DNA of 59,249 nucleotides from Deltaproteobacteria bacterium (GCA_016875395.1 VGRF01000011.1:1-59249); one strand, 5' to 3'; positions 1-8,449 are shown, counted from the stretch's first letter. Numbers and translations are program-made. The notes: a model not told the origin generated them from the letters alone.

Positions 1-353
1 AAGCCTGGGCGCAGGCAGCGCACTACGCCGTACAGACGCGACGCCCCTGTGAGCTCGCTTCGACGGACCGTTTCATCTGTGCGGTGACCGTGACGGACGA
101 CTTCGGCAGCGCGCTGGGGTACGTCGCGACCGACACGTTCATCATCACGGTCGAGGGTGAGCGCGCGTCGAACGTCGAGTTCGAGGGGAACGATCCGCCC
201 GTGTTCGAGGAGCTGTTCGCGTGGATCGCGCAGCAGCGCCCGGAAGTTCTCGCCGGCCCGTGCCACGAGATGTTCGCCGGCGGCACGACTCCGGCCGAGT
301 GTTCTCGTGCTGTCGCGGAGGCGGCGCGAGCTTTTGCGAGCCTCCGCAAGTAG
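1..353 (+). CDS. SnoaL/NTF2-like protein, 3' part
   Basis: The frame is open from the first base (codons from position 3) to a TAG at 351-353, giving about 116 residues whose N-terminus lies outside the window. The mix of short beta-strand-like segments (DRFICAVTVTDDFGSALGY, DTFIITVEGERAS) and a late helix resembles a polyketide-cyclase/NTF2-type cone fold. I cannot name active-site residues with certainty. It precedes the monooxygenase gene on the same strand with a 105-bp gap, so an accessory isomerase or binding role in the same pathway is possible but inferred. Two shorter overlapping frames on either strand look like shadows. Confidence 0.5.
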   Translation, partial: AWAQAAHYAVQTRRPCELASTDRFICAVTVTDDFGSALGYVATDTFIITVEGERASNVEFEGNDPPVFEELFAWIAQQRPEVLAGPCHEMFAGGTTPAECSRAVAEAARAFASLRK

Positions 354-458
354 CGCGGCGCGCAGGAACCACACGCGAGAATTCTCCGTGCTACGAACGC
401 GCGCGGCGTGATCCGCTACGCCGCACACGATCCATCGCGAAGCGCACAGGAGTGAGAG

Positions 459-2072
459 ATGACGACCCGCGACGAGCGCTACGACGTGATCGTCATCGGC
501 GCCGGTGTGAGCGGCCTATACGCGCTCCACCACTTCCGCGAGATGGGCCTCTCGGTGCGCGTGTACGACGCCGCGAGCGATGTCGGCGGGACCTGGTGGT
601 ACAACCGCTACCCCGGCGCGCGCGTCGATGGCCCGGGCAGCCCCTTCTACTGTTACACGTTCTCCGCAGAGCTCATGCAGGCGTGGGACTGGCAGGAGAC
701 TCAGTCCGAGTGGTCCGAGGTGCTTGGGTACGTGCGATTCGTCGCCGACAAGCTCGACCTCCGCCGCGACATCCAGTTCGAGACGTGGGTGCGCAGTGCT
801 CGCTACCACGAAGCGGCGCAGCGCTGGAGCATCGAGACCGATCGCGGCGAGCGCGCCTCCGCGCGCTTCCTGATCTGCGCGGTCGGCGCGCTCTCGACGG
901 CGAACGTGCCGAACATCCCCGGCATCCACGACTTCGCGGGCGAGCGCTACCACACCGGCCGCTGGCCGCACGAGCCGGTCTCGTTCGCGGGCAAACGCGT
1001 CGCGGTGCTCGGTACGGGCTCGTCGGGGATTCAGTCGATCCCGGAGATCGCGAAGACTGCGGCGCACGTGACGGTGCTGCAGCGCACGCCGCAGTACTCG
1101 GCCCCGGCCGGGAACCGCCCCCTAACACCTGAGGAGCGGGCAACGGCGCGCGCCGACTTCGCGAAGTTCCGCGCGAAAATGATCGCGAACCCCGGCGGCT
1201 TCCCGTTCGATCCGAATCCGCGCGTCTCGCTCGACCACGACCGCGAGCAGCGCCGCGCCGTGTACGAAGAGCTTTGGCAGCGCGGCAGCTTCCGCTTCTT
1301 CACCGATGGCTACGGCGACGTCGCGACCAGCGAGCAAGCCAACGCCATCTTGTCCGACTTCATCCGCGACAAGATCCGGGAGATCGTGCACGACCCCGAG
1401 ATCGCGCGGAAGCTGCTGCCCGACTTCTACGTGATGACGAAGCGGCCGATTCTCGACGACGGTTACTTCGAGTGCTTCAACCGCAGCAACGTCACGCTCG
1501 TCGACCTGCGCGAGGACCCGATCGAGCGCTTCACCAAGAACAGCGTGGTGACGCGCTCGGGTGAGCATCCGATCGACATGCTCGTGCTCGCGACCGGCTT
1601 CGACGCGATCAGCGGCACGATGCTGAAGCTCGACCCGATCGGGCGCGGCGGCGTGCACCTGAAGGAGCGCTGGCACGATCGCTTCCACAACTACGTCGGC
1701 ATGACGGTCGCCGGTTTCCCGAACCTGTTCATGATTCACGGTCCGGGCTCGCCCGGCGTTCTCTACAACATGCCGCTCGGCGCCGAGCGCCAGATCGGCT
1801 GGATCGGGGAGCTGCTGCGCCACCTCGAGAAGACCGGCGCCGGTGCCGTGGAGCCGACGCCAGAGAGCGAGACTGCCTGGTCCGCCGAAGTCGCCGGCAT
1901 CGCGAACATGACGCTCTTCCCGCGCACGAACTCGTGGTGGACGGGCGCGAACATCGAGGGCAAGCCCCGCTACTTCTCCGCCTACCTCGGCGGCTCGATT
2001 TATTATGCGCGCATCGCCGACGTGGCGGCGAAGGGCTACGCGGGCTTCACGTGCGAGCCGGCGCACACGTGA
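459..2072 (+). CDS. Baeyer-Villiger type flavin monooxygenase
   Basis: A 537-residue FAD/NADPH enzyme expected to insert one oxygen atom next to a ketone (cyclic ketone, steroid or terpenoid). The FAD Rossmann motif GAGVSG is at residues 14-19 and is followed by the DVGGTWWYNRYPGARVD block typical of class I BVMOs. The fingerprint FxGxxxHxxxWP is complete at residues 159-170 (FAGERYHTGRWP). The second nucleotide motif GTGSSG is at 185-190. Length is normal for the family. The ATG at 459 follows AGGAGTGAGAG, a good ribosome site. Its neighbours (reductase, acyl-CoA dehydrogenases, phytanoyl dioxygenase) suggest catabolism of a ring or branched lipid. The substrate is not readable from sequence. 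Confidence 0.92.
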   Translation: MTTRDERYDVIVIGAGVSGLYALHHFREMGLSVRVYDAASDVGGTWWYNRYPGARVDGPGSPFYCYTFSAELMQAWDWQETQSEWSEVLGYVRFVADKLDLRRDIQFETWVRSARYHEAAQRWSIETDRGERASARFLICAVGALSTANVPNIPGIHDFAGERYHTGRWPHEPVSFAGKRVAVLGTGSSGIQSIPEIAKTAAHVTVLQRTPQYSAPAGNRPLTPEERATARADFAKFRAKMIANPGGFPFDPNPRVSLDHDREQRRAVYEELWQRGSFRFFTDGYGDVATSEQANAILSDFIRDKIREIVHDPEIARKLLPDFYVMTKRPILDDGYFECFNRSNVTLVDLREDPIERFTKNSVVTRSGEHPIDMLVLATGFDAISGTMLKLDPIGRGGVHLKERWHDRFHNYVGMTVAGFPNLFMIHGPGSPGVLYNMPLGAERQIGWIGELLRHLEKTGAGAVEPTPESETAWSAEVAGIANMTLFPRTNSWWTGANIEGKPRYFSAYLGGSIYYARIADVAAKGYAGFTCEPAHT

Positions 2073-2249
2073 GCCTCGCGCGATGCGCCCCGCGGACGCG
2101 CCCGGTGAGCGCACCCACCACGCGCGATTGCGTCTCACGTAGGAACTGAGCGCCGGCGCGACCGAGGCTCTCTTCTGCAAGTTGCCGCCGCGCGACTGAG
2201 TCGCCGCGCGCGCGGGCTACGGTGCGCCGCCGCACCTGGAGAGCAGGCG

Positions 2250-3299
2250 ATGGCGATTCGCGTGATCCAGTGGACGACGGGCCACGTCGGCCGCGAAGCG
2301 GTGAAAGCGATCCTCGCGCACCCGGAGCTCGAGCTGGTCGGCGCCTACGCGTGGAGCCCCGAGAAGGACGGCCGCGACATCGGCGAGCTGTGCGGGATCG
2401 GCCGCCTCGGGATCACCGCAACACGCGACGTCGACGCGCTGATCGCACGCGGCGCGGACTGCGTGTGTTACACGCCGAACCATCCCGAGCTCGACGAGAT
2501 CTGCCGGCTGCTCGCCGCGGGGCTCGACGTCGTGGCGAGCAATCTCACGAACTGCCGCTCGTGGGGCGACGGCGCGCGGGCGCGCGTCGAACAGGCCGCG
2601 CGCGCCGGAGGCGCGACGCTGTTCGGCTCCGGGATCTTCCCCGGCTTCGCCAACTACATCGCCGCGCAGATGGCGAGCGTTAGCCACGGCTTCCGCCGCA
2701 TCCGCTTCCTCGAGTCCGTCGACGTCTCGACTTATCAGGCGATCGCGAACTACGCGAACCTCGGCTGGGGCCAGCCGCCGGCGCCGCAGTGGCTCGAAGC
2801 GAGCCGCCGCGTGCTCGGCTTCTACGGCGAGTGCCTCGACGTGATGGCGCAGATGCTCGGCGTGCCCGTCGCCGAGTCGAGCTTCTCGTGCGAGTGGGCG
2901 CTCACGCCCGCCGATCGCGAGATCTACGGCTTCCGCATGCCCGCCGGCACGATCGCGGGTCAAAAATCCAGGTGGACCGCGCGCGTCGCGGGCGAAGCGG
3001 ATCCCGTGATCGAGCTCGACGTGTGCTGGATCGCGGGCCGTGGCCTCGAGCCCGAATGGCCGATTCAGCACGGCTACACGATGCAGGTCGAGGGCAATCC
3101 GAACGTGCAGACGCGCGTCACGTTCTCGCCGGCGAAACGCAACGCGGGGCTGAAGGACTGGGTCGACATGTCGAACACCGTGACCGCGATGCCGGTGGTC
3201 GCCGCGATCCCCACCGTGTTCGCGGCGCCGCCCGGCATCCGCACGTACGCCGACCTCCCGCTGATCACGACGCGCTGGTCGCCGGGGCCGCGCGCGTGA
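2250..3299 (+). CDS. NAD(P)H-dependent dehydrogenase, DapB/2,4-diaminopentanoate dehydrogenase-like
   Basis: 349 residues. The N-terminus (IRVIQWTTGHVGREAVKAI) is the dinucleotide-binding beta-alpha-beta of the dihydrodipicolinate-reductase-like family. CYTPNHPELDEICRLLAAG and the ASNLTN segment follow where these proteins bind cofactor and substrate. The length fits the amine-dehydrogenase-like branch rather than true DapB (about 270 residues). Start ATG 2250 lies behind GAGAGCAGGCG. It follows the monooxygenase gene by 177 bp on the same strand, so the two may share a pathway. Members of this family act on amines, keto-amines or hydroxy acids, and the true substrate is unknown. Confidence 0.72.
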   Translation: MAIRVIQWTTGHVGREAVKAILAHPELELVGAYAWSPEKDGRDIGELCGIGRLGITATRDVDALIARGADCVCYTPNHPELDEICRLLAAGLDVVASNLTNCRSWGDGARARVEQAARAGGATLFGSGIFPGFANYIAAQMASVSHGFRRIRFLESVDVSTYQAIANYANLGWGQPPAPQWLEASRRVLGFYGECLDVMAQMLGVPVAESSFSCEWALTPADREIYGFRMPAGTIAGQKSRWTARVAGEADPVIELDVCWIAGRGLEPEWPIQHGYTMQVEGNPNVQTRVTFSPAKRNAGLKDWVDMSNTVTAMPVVAAIPTVFAAPPGIRTYADLPLITTRWSPGPRA

Positions 3300-3355
3300 G
3301 CGCGGCAGCGATCGCCGCAGGCGCGAACTCTGAGCCCGCTCGCCGCCTGGAGTGA

Positions 3356-3826
3356 TTAGGGACGGCGAGGCAGCGCGAGCTCCTCCGGCGTGAGCGCGAG
3401 GAACTTGCGCCACACCGCGTCCATGCGCGGCTCCCACTTCGCGAGCATCGGCGAGCGCGCCTCGGCTTCGGGCAGGCCGAGGTCGTGGCGCAGGTAGTGG
3501 TACATGAATGCCGAGACGCGCAGGTTCATCGCGCAGTGCACCCACACCGGGCGATCCTCGAGCGCGCGCATCACGCCCACGAACGTGCGCAGCTCCCCTA
3601 CGCGCGGCGCGTCGAACAGCACGGGCAGGTGGAAATAGGACATGCGCAGGCGCGTCACGTGGCCGGCCTCGTCCGCGAGCGCGTTGTCCGAGGTCGGCAG
3701 CGCGAGGTTGATCACGGCCTGATAACCCGCGCCCGCGATCTCCTTCAGCTGTGCGGGGGTGGGCTGGCCCGACGTGCCGACGCGCGGCGTGAGCTGCACG
3801 TAGTTGAGGATGTCGGCGAGCGGCAT
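3356..3826 (-). CDS. tyrosine-phosphatase-fold family protein
   Basis: 156 residues of the small 'protein tyrosine phosphatase family protein' type, with the conserved start TSGQPTPAQLKEIAGAGY and the later AVINLALPTSDNAL. The phosphate-loop equivalent is HCAMNLRVS at residues 97-105. The cysteine (C98) and arginine (R103) are separated by four residues, one fewer than the classical CX5R loop, so catalytic activity is uncertain; relatives I know share this spacing. It is transcribed away from the gene at 3885 (divergent, 58-bp gap), so the two promoters probably share 3827-3884. Confidence 0.75.
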   Translation of the reverse strand: MPLADILNYVQLTPRVGTSGQPTPAQLKEIAGAGYQAVINLALPTSDNALADEAGHVTRLRMSYFHLPVLFDAPRVGELRTFVGVMRALEDRPVWVHCAMNLRVSAFMYHYLRHDLGLPEAEARSPMLAKWEPRMDAVWRKFLALTPEELALPRRP

Positions 3827-3884
3827 CGCTTCTCCCTTGCGGCGCGCAGCGAGGCTTAGCAGCCTGCGCGATCGCGGAGGTGAG

Positions 3885-4523
3885 ATGAAGCTCGAGCATC
3901 AGTTCACGGTGAAGGCGAGCGTCGACGAGACGTGGCGCGTGCTGACCGACCTCGAACGCCTGGCGCCGCACATGCCGGGCGCGGAGCTCACGGGGCGCGA
4001 GGGCGAGGCCTACAAGGGCCGCGTGAAGGTGAAGCTCGGGCCCGTGCTCGCGCAGTACGAGGGCAAGGCGAGCTTCATCGAGAAGGACGACGCGGCCAAG
4101 CGGGGTGTGCTGCGCGCCGAAGGGCGCGAGACGAAGGGGCAGGGCAACGCCAAGGCCACGGTGACGGCGGCGCTCGCGGAGACGCCCGAGGGCACGCGGG
4201 TCACGGTGGAGACCGATCTCGCGATCGTCGGCCGGCTCGCGCAGATGGGCCGCGGCCTGATCGCCGAGGTGAGCGGGAAGCTGTTAGGGGAATTCGTCGC
4301 CAATCTCGAGCGCGAGCTGGCGGCGCGCGCGACGCCACTCACCGGAGTCGCGGCGACCGAGCTCGCGCCTGCGGCGGCGGATGTCCCGGCTCCCGCGCCG
4401 GCTCCGCGCGAGGCCGCGCCGGTCGACCTGCTCGCGACCGCGGGCGTGCCCGTGATGAAGCGCGTGCTGCCGCTCGCGATCGTCGCGGCGCTGCTCGTCA
4501 CCGCGCTGCTCTGGCTGCTGTAA
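3885..4523 (+). CDS. CoxG-like SRPBCC protein with C-terminal membrane anchor
   Basis: 212 residues. Residues 1 to about 145 are an SRPBCC/START-like domain of the carbon-monoxide-dehydrogenase subunit G type (KLEHQFTVKASVDETWRVL, then LAPHMPGAELTG). An Ala/Pro-rich linker follows, and a hydrophobic tail (VLPLAIVAALLVTALLWLL) ends the protein and probably anchors it in the inner membrane. CoxG helps recruit CO dehydrogenase to the membrane, but no coxMSL genes are visible here, so the partner is unknown. The ATG at 3885 behind GCGGAGGTGAG gives the family start; an upstream ATG at 3804 overlaps the divergent gene and is less likely. TTA at 4283 lies in the recurrent CTGTTAGGG motif. Confidence 0.8.
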   Translation: MKLEHQFTVKASVDETWRVLTDLERLAPHMPGAELTGREGEAYKGRVKVKLGPVLAQYEGKASFIEKDDAAKRGVLRAEGRETKGQGNAKATVTAALAETPEGTRVTVETDLAIVGRLAQMGRGLIAEVSGKLLGEFVANLERELAARATPLTGVAATELAPAAADVPAPAPAPREAAPVDLLATAGVPVMKRVLPLAIVAALLVTALLWLL

Positions 4524-4537
4524 GAGGCGGCTTCGCG

Positions 4538-5161
4538 ATGCGCGACGAGGCCGAGCTGCTCGCGCGCATCGAGGCGAACGTCGCGCGCGATCCGCGCGAC
4601 GTCGCGCTGCGCACGGGCGACCTCGTGCGCGTGTTCGGCGAGCGCGCGCGCGGCATCTCCCCCGAGTCGCTGCGCGCCTCCGCGGTGCTCGTGCCGATCG
4701 TGCTGCGCGCGGGCGGCGCCACGCTGCTGCTCACGCGCCGTGCGAGCGGCGTGCCCGTGCGCGGCGGCGACATCGTGTTCCCCGGCGGCGGCGTGCGAGG
4801 CGAAGAGTCCCTCGTCGAGACCGCGCTGCCCGAAGCGGAGGAAGAAGTGGGCGTGCCCGCGGGCCGCACGCGCGCACTCGGCTTTCTCGATGCACACCCC
4901 ACGCTGATCGGCTTCTGGATCCAGCCCGTCGTCGCGCTCGTGCCGGGCGACTTCACGCCGCGTCCGAATCCGCGCGAGGTCGACGCCTTCTACGAGCTGC
5001 CGCTCGCGAGCGCGCTGGATCTCTCGCGCCATCGCCGCGTGCGGGTGACGTTCGACGGCGGCGAGCACGAGGTACAGAACTTCGAGCACGACGGCGTCGC
5101 GCTCTGGGGCGTCAGCGCGGCGATCGTGCACGACCTCGCGGAGCGCGCGGGGAGCGCCTGA
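4538..5161 (+). CDS. Nudix hydrolase, CoA-pyrophosphatase-like
   Basis: 207 residues, 14 bp after the CoxG-like gene and probably co-transcribed with it. The Nudix box runs from FPGGGVRGEESL to LPEAEEEVGVP: the three glutamates and the glycines are present, but the arginine of the usual REUXEE core is a proline. The preceding LLTRRASGVPVRGGDIVFPGG resembles the CoA-diphosphatase signature. Such enzymes cleave CoA or acyl-CoA to phosphopantetheine and 3',5'-ADP, which would suit a region rich in acyl-CoA genes. The start ATG 4538 gives the family N-terminus; longer readings extend into the previous gene out of frame. Confidence 0.78.
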   Translation: MRDEAELLARIEANVARDPRDVALRTGDLVRVFGERARGISPESLRASAVLVPIVLRAGGATLLLTRRASGVPVRGGDIVFPGGGVRGEESLVETALPEAEEEVGVPAGRTRALGFLDAHPTLIGFWIQPVVALVPGDFTPRPNPREVDAFYELPLASALDLSRHRRVRVTFDGGEHEVQNFEHDGVALWGVSAAIVHDLAERAGSA

Positions 5162-5173
5162 CAACTCCGCGCT

Positions 5174-6238
5174 TCAGCTCCGACCGCTCTGGGCGTCGGC
5201 GCGCGCCGTGAGCTCGCGCCAGAATCCCCCCGCTCCCCACTGCGCAGCGGTTCCGCCGAGCTGCTCCGCCCAGAAGCGGTCGTTGCCGAGCTCCCCGCGC
5301 CAGGCGAGCAGGCGCTGCGTGAAGAGGCGCAGGTCTTGCTCGCGCGTGAAGCCGATCGCGCCGTGCACCTGATGCGCGCCCGCGGCGCACAGGTCGGCCG
5401 CGAGATTCGCGCGCAGCTTCGCGCACGCGATCTCGAAGCCCGCCTCGCCGCAGTCGGCGGCGCGGCTCGCCGCGGTGACGGCGCAGTCCGCCGCGATTCC
5501 CTCGCTGCCCATGCACGCGAGCAGCTGCTGCACGGCTTGGAACTGCCCGATCGGCTTGCCGAACTGCACGCGCGTCTGCGCGTGTGCGATCGAGCGCGAG
5601 ATCGTCGCCGCGAGCGCGCCGGCCATCTGGCCCGCGCGCAGCAGCGCCGCCTGTGCAAAGAGCGCCGCGCCTGCGCCAGCCGCGGCAGGTGCAGACGCCG
5701 CCCGGGCGTTCTCGAAGCGCAGCGTGGCGCGCGGCTCCGCCGCGAGGTTCGCGCTCGGCTCGCAGTGCGCGGCGTGCGCGGGCGCGAGCAGCGCGACGCG
5801 CGGCGCTGCGGCGTCCCCTAACAACGCGACCACGCCTGTCGCTTCTGCGCCCCACCGCACGCGCGCGAGCGTGCCGCGGAAGAGCCCGCGCTCGGCATCG
5901 AGCTGCGCGCCGGGCGCGGCCTCGAGCGCGAGTGTGAGCGCGCCCGCGGGCCGCTCGATGCCGGCAGCCGCGAGCGCCTGCTGCGCGAGCAGTGTCTCCG
6001 CGAGTGGGATCGCAGCCGCGTGGCGCCCCACCTCGCGCGCGACGACGAGCGCGTCCTCGAAGCCTCCCCCGGCGCCGCCCTCGGCGTCGGGCACGAGCAG
6101 CGCAGGAATCCCGAGCTCCTCGACCTGCGCCCACAGCGGCGCGTCGAAGCCGGGCCGCTCCGTTTGCGACGCGAGGCGCGCGGCGGCTTCGGCGAACAGC
6201 CGGCCCACGGTCTCGGCAAGCATCTCGCGCTCACTCAT
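5174..6238 (-). CDS. acyl-CoA dehydrogenase family protein (smaller partner)
   Basis: 354 residues. N-terminal helices (PLWAQVEELGIPALLVPDAEGGAGGG) lead to a shortened middle beta domain, then the C-terminal helical domain with RVQFGKPIGQFQAVQQ and HQVHGAIGFTREQDL. The sequence is shorter and more divergent than the neighbour at 6425-7561. This asymmetry between adjacent genes is typical of alpha2beta2 acyl-CoA dehydrogenases known from actinobacterial steroid catabolism, in which only one subunit has the catalytic base. The pairing is inference. The start codon overlaps the end of a small repeat ORF by 8 nt. A motif CCCTAACAA (5816-5824) encodes Leu-Leu-Gly here. Confidence 0.88.
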   Translation of the reverse strand: MSEREMLAETVGRLFAEAAARLASQTERPGFDAPLWAQVEELGIPALLVPDAEGGAGGGFEDALVVAREVGRHAAAIPLAETLLAQQALAAAGIERPAGALTLALEAAPGAQLDAERGLFRGTLARVRWGAEATGVVALLGDAAAPRVALLAPAHAAHCEPSANLAAEPRATLRFENARAASAPAAAGAGAALFAQAALLRAGQMAGALAATISRSIAHAQTRVQFGKPIGQFQAVQQLLACMGSEGIAADCAVTAASRAADCGEAGFEIACAKLRANLAADLCAAGAHQVHGAIGFTREQDLRLFTQRLLAWRGELGNDRFWAEQLGGTAAQWGAGGFWRELTARADAQSGRS

Positions 6239-6428
6239 GCTCGACCCCGCTACCGCGTTGAACTTCGCTCGGCTGCGCCTCGCTGCGCGCTTCGCTTGCG
6301 CGTTGAACTTCGCTCGGCTGCGCCTCGCTGCGCGCTCCGCTTGCGTGTTGAACTTCGCTCGGCTGCGCCTCGCTGCCCGCTTCGCTTGCGTGTTGAACTT
6401 CGCTCGGCTCTGCCTGGCTTGCGCTCAT
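6231..6428 (-). CDS. small repeat-encoded ORF between two acyl-CoA dehydrogenases
   Basis: A 65-codon frame made almost entirely of the 45-bp repeat, giving a 15-residue unit of the form SEAQPSEVQxASxAR about four times. Its ATG overlaps the stop of the upstream dehydrogenase as ATGA (6428-6425), and its TGA overlaps the start of the downstream one by 8 nt, so translation through all three genes could be coupled. Because the repeat also occurs outside genes (47314), it may instead be an intergenic repeat that happens to stay open. No known domain is seen. Protein production is unproven. Confidence 0.35.
   Translation of the reverse strand: MSASQAEPSEVQHASEAGSEAQPSEVQHASGARSEAQPSEVQRASEARSEAQPSEVQRGSGVEHE
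6256..6420. repeat. 45-bp tandem repeat, 3 full and 1 partial copy
   Basis: Units start at 6256, 6301, 6346 and 6391; each begins (C/T)GTTGAACTTCGCTCGGCT. The first three are full 45-mers differing at only a few positions, and the fourth diverges after about 20 bases. The period is a multiple of three, so the minus-strand frame stays open. A degenerate single copy lies at 47314-47354. Confidence 0.9.
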
Positions 6429-7561
6429 CGCAGCCCCAGTCCGCGCGCGATGATTCCGCGCAGGATCTCGCGCGTGCCGCCGCGCAGCGAGAACGAGGGC
6501 GCGACCTGCAGCAGGTACGCGAGCACGCGGGCGAGATCGCTCGCGCTCGCGAGCTCCTCGTCGAGCGCGGCCTGCACGAGCCTCGGCAGCTCCTGCTCCA
6601 GGGCGTTGCCGAGATCCTTCACGACCGCCGCTTCGAGCATCGGGTCGCGACCGGCGGCGAGCTGGCCGGCGACCGAGAGCGACATCTGCCGCAGCGTCCA
6701 GAGCTGCGCGGTGGTGCGGCCGAGCAGCGCGCGCACCGCCTCGCTCGGCTGCGGCCCCGCAGCCCGTAACAACTCGACGAACAGCGCGAAGCTCGATAGG
6801 TATCGCTCGGGCCCGCTGCGCTCGAGCGAGAGCTCGCCCGTGACCTGCTTCCAGCCCGCGCCCTCGGGGCCGAGCAGCGCGCCGTCGGGCAAGAAGGCGT
6901 CGTCGAAGAACACCTCGGCGAAGTGAGCGTCGCCCACGAGATCGACGATCGGGCGCACGCGCACACCTGGCGTGCTCATCTCGATCAAGAACTGCGAGAG
7001 ACCGGCGTGTTTCTCCGCCTCGGGCCGCGTGCGCACGAGCGCGATCATCAGCTGACAGTCGTTCGCGTGCGTGGTCCAGATCTTCTGGCCGCGAATGCGC
7101 CAACCGCCGTCGACCTTGGTGGCGCGGGTTCGCACGGAAGCGAGGTCGCTGCCCGAGCCGGGCTCGCTCATGCCGATGCAGGTGTAGATCTCGCCGCGGC
7201 CCATGCCGGGCAGCCACTTCTGCGCCTGCGCCTCGTTGCCGTAACGCAGAATCGCCATGCCCGATTGGCGGTCCGCGATCCAGTGCGCCGCGACTGGCGC
7301 GCCCGCTGCGAGCAGCTCCTCGAGCACGACGTAGCGCTCGAGCGGACTGCGCTCGTGCCCGCCGAATCGCTTCGGCCACACCATGCCGATCCAGCCGCGC
7401 GCGCCGAGCTTGCGCGAGAACGCGGCGTCGAACTGCGCCCACGAGTTCGCGCGCCGTTCGGGCGCGAGCGCGGGCATCTCGGCTGCAAGGAATCCGCGGA
7501 TCTCCTCGCGGAGCTCTCGCACGGAAGCGGGGAGGTCGACTGCATCGAAACGAAACTGCAT
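6425..7561 (-). CDS. acyl-CoA dehydrogenase
   Basis: 378 residues, full-length for the FadE family. It has the N-terminal helical domain with WPKRFGGHERSPLERYVVLEELLAAGAP, the FAD-contacting block IYTCIGMSEPGSGSDLASVRT followed by GWRIRGQKIWTTHA, and the C-terminal GGTREILRGIIARGLGL, which matches the usual GGTSEIxRNIIAERVLGL ending. It should oxidise an acyl-CoA to the 2-enoyl-CoA using FAD. It is first in a minus-strand unit with the small ORF and the second dehydrogenase. Start ATG 7561 is close to the divergent phytanoyl dioxygenase gene at 7619. Motif CCGTAACAA (6764-6772) encodes Leu-Leu-Arg. Confidence 0.93.
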   Translation of the reverse strand: MQFRFDAVDLPASVRELREEIRGFLAAEMPALAPERRANSWAQFDAAFSRKLGARGWIGMVWPKRFGGHERSPLERYVVLEELLAAGAPVAAHWIADRQSGMAILRYGNEAQAQKWLPGMGRGEIYTCIGMSEPGSGSDLASVRTRATKVDGGWRIRGQKIWTTHANDCQLMIALVRTRPEAEKHAGLSQFLIEMSTPGVRVRPIVDLVGDAHFAEVFFDDAFLPDGALLGPEGAGWKQVTGELSLERSGPERYLSSFALFVELLRAAGPQPSEAVRALLGRTTAQLWTLRQMSLSVAGQLAAGRDPMLEAAVVKDLGNALEQELPRLVQAALDEELASASDLARVLAYLLQVAPSFSLRGGTREILRGIIARGLGLR

Positions 7562-7618
7562 CGTGCCACTCTATAACGCGAAGCCGTACGATCGCGCGGA
7601 GGAAGCGAGGAGCGTTCC

Positions 7619-8395
7619 ATGATCAAGCGCGTCGGCGGCAATCTCACGGTTCGAAGCGAGCCGGCGCCCGAAGCGAGCGCGCAGCTCGAGCGCGACGGCT
7701 ACGCGGTGTTGCGCGGCGTGCTGGCGCCGGAGCTCGTCGCGCACCTAACAAGCGAGATCGAGGCGACGTTCGAGACGCTGCCTCCCGAGCGCGGCCGCTC
7801 CGATCGCGCCGAGTTCCGCTACGAGATGCTGAACCGCTCCGCCGCCGCGCAGGAAGCGGTGGGCCACGCGGCGATCCTCGCCGCGATCGAGCCCCTGCTC
7901 GGAGACGACTGTCACGTCATCGCGAACACGGCGTGGAAGAATCCGCCGGAGTTCGGCGGCGGCCAGTGGCACTGCGATGCGGGCCCGCACGTCCCGCGGC
8001 CCGACGGCGTGCCCTGGGACGACCGCATCCCGTACCCGGTGTTCGCGATCGGCGCCCATCTCTACCTGCGCGACTGCCCCCTCGCGTGCGGCCCCACCGC
8101 CGTCGTTCCGGGCAGCCATCGTTCCGGACGCCTCCCGCCGTTCGAGCGCATGAACGACCCGGCGCTGAGTTATCAGGGCCGCGGCGCGGTCGCGCTCGAA
8201 GCGCAGGCGGGCGACGTCGCGCTGTTCGTCTCCGACTCGTGGCATCGCGGCATGCCGGCCCTGCCCGGCGGCACGGGGCGCCTGTTCTTGCAGGTGCACT
8301 ACGCGCGCCGCGACATCGCGCAGCGCATCCGCACGACCGTCGACGCGAATCAGCTCTCGCCGGAGGCCGCCGCGCGCATCAAGACGCCGCGCTAG
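7619..8395 (+). CDS. phytanoyl-CoA dioxygenase family protein (PhyH)
   Basis: 258 residues of a non-haem Fe(II)/2-oxoglutarate oxygenase. The facial triad is visible as H118-x-D120 in QWHCDAGPH and H209 in SDSWHRGMP, with a downstream arginine (RLFLQVHY) suited to 2-oxoglutarate binding. ERDGYAVLRGVLAPELV is the usual family N-terminus. It is divergent from the acyl-CoA dehydrogenase pair (57-bp gap), consistent with shared control of branched-chain acyl-CoA breakdown, though the substrate is not known. A CTGTTAGGG motif follows the stop at 8402-8410. Confidence 0.88.
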   Translation: MIKRVGGNLTVRSEPAPEASAQLERDGYAVLRGVLAPELVAHLTSEIEATFETLPPERGRSDRAEFRYEMLNRSAAAQEAVGHAAILAAIEPLLGDDCHVIANTAWKNPPEFGGGQWHCDAGPHVPRPDGVPWDDRIPYPVFAIGAHLYLRDCPLACGPTAVVPGSHRSGRLPPFERMNDPALSYQGRGAVALEAQAGDVALFVSDSWHRGMPALPGGTGRLFLQVHYARRDIAQRIRTTVDANQLSPEAAARIKTPR

Positions 8396-8449
8396 CGCAA
8401 GCTGTTAGGGCTGCACGCCGCGTTCTTCTACGATGGTTGAGCGCGGCGA

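Noticed and set aside
516-2180. Long minus-strand ORFs opposite the monooxygenase gene (also opposite fusA, lhr and others).
   Set aside because: They are Arg/Ala/His-rich shadow frames caused by high G+C third positions, with no recognisable motifs; the plus-strand genes have complete family signatures.
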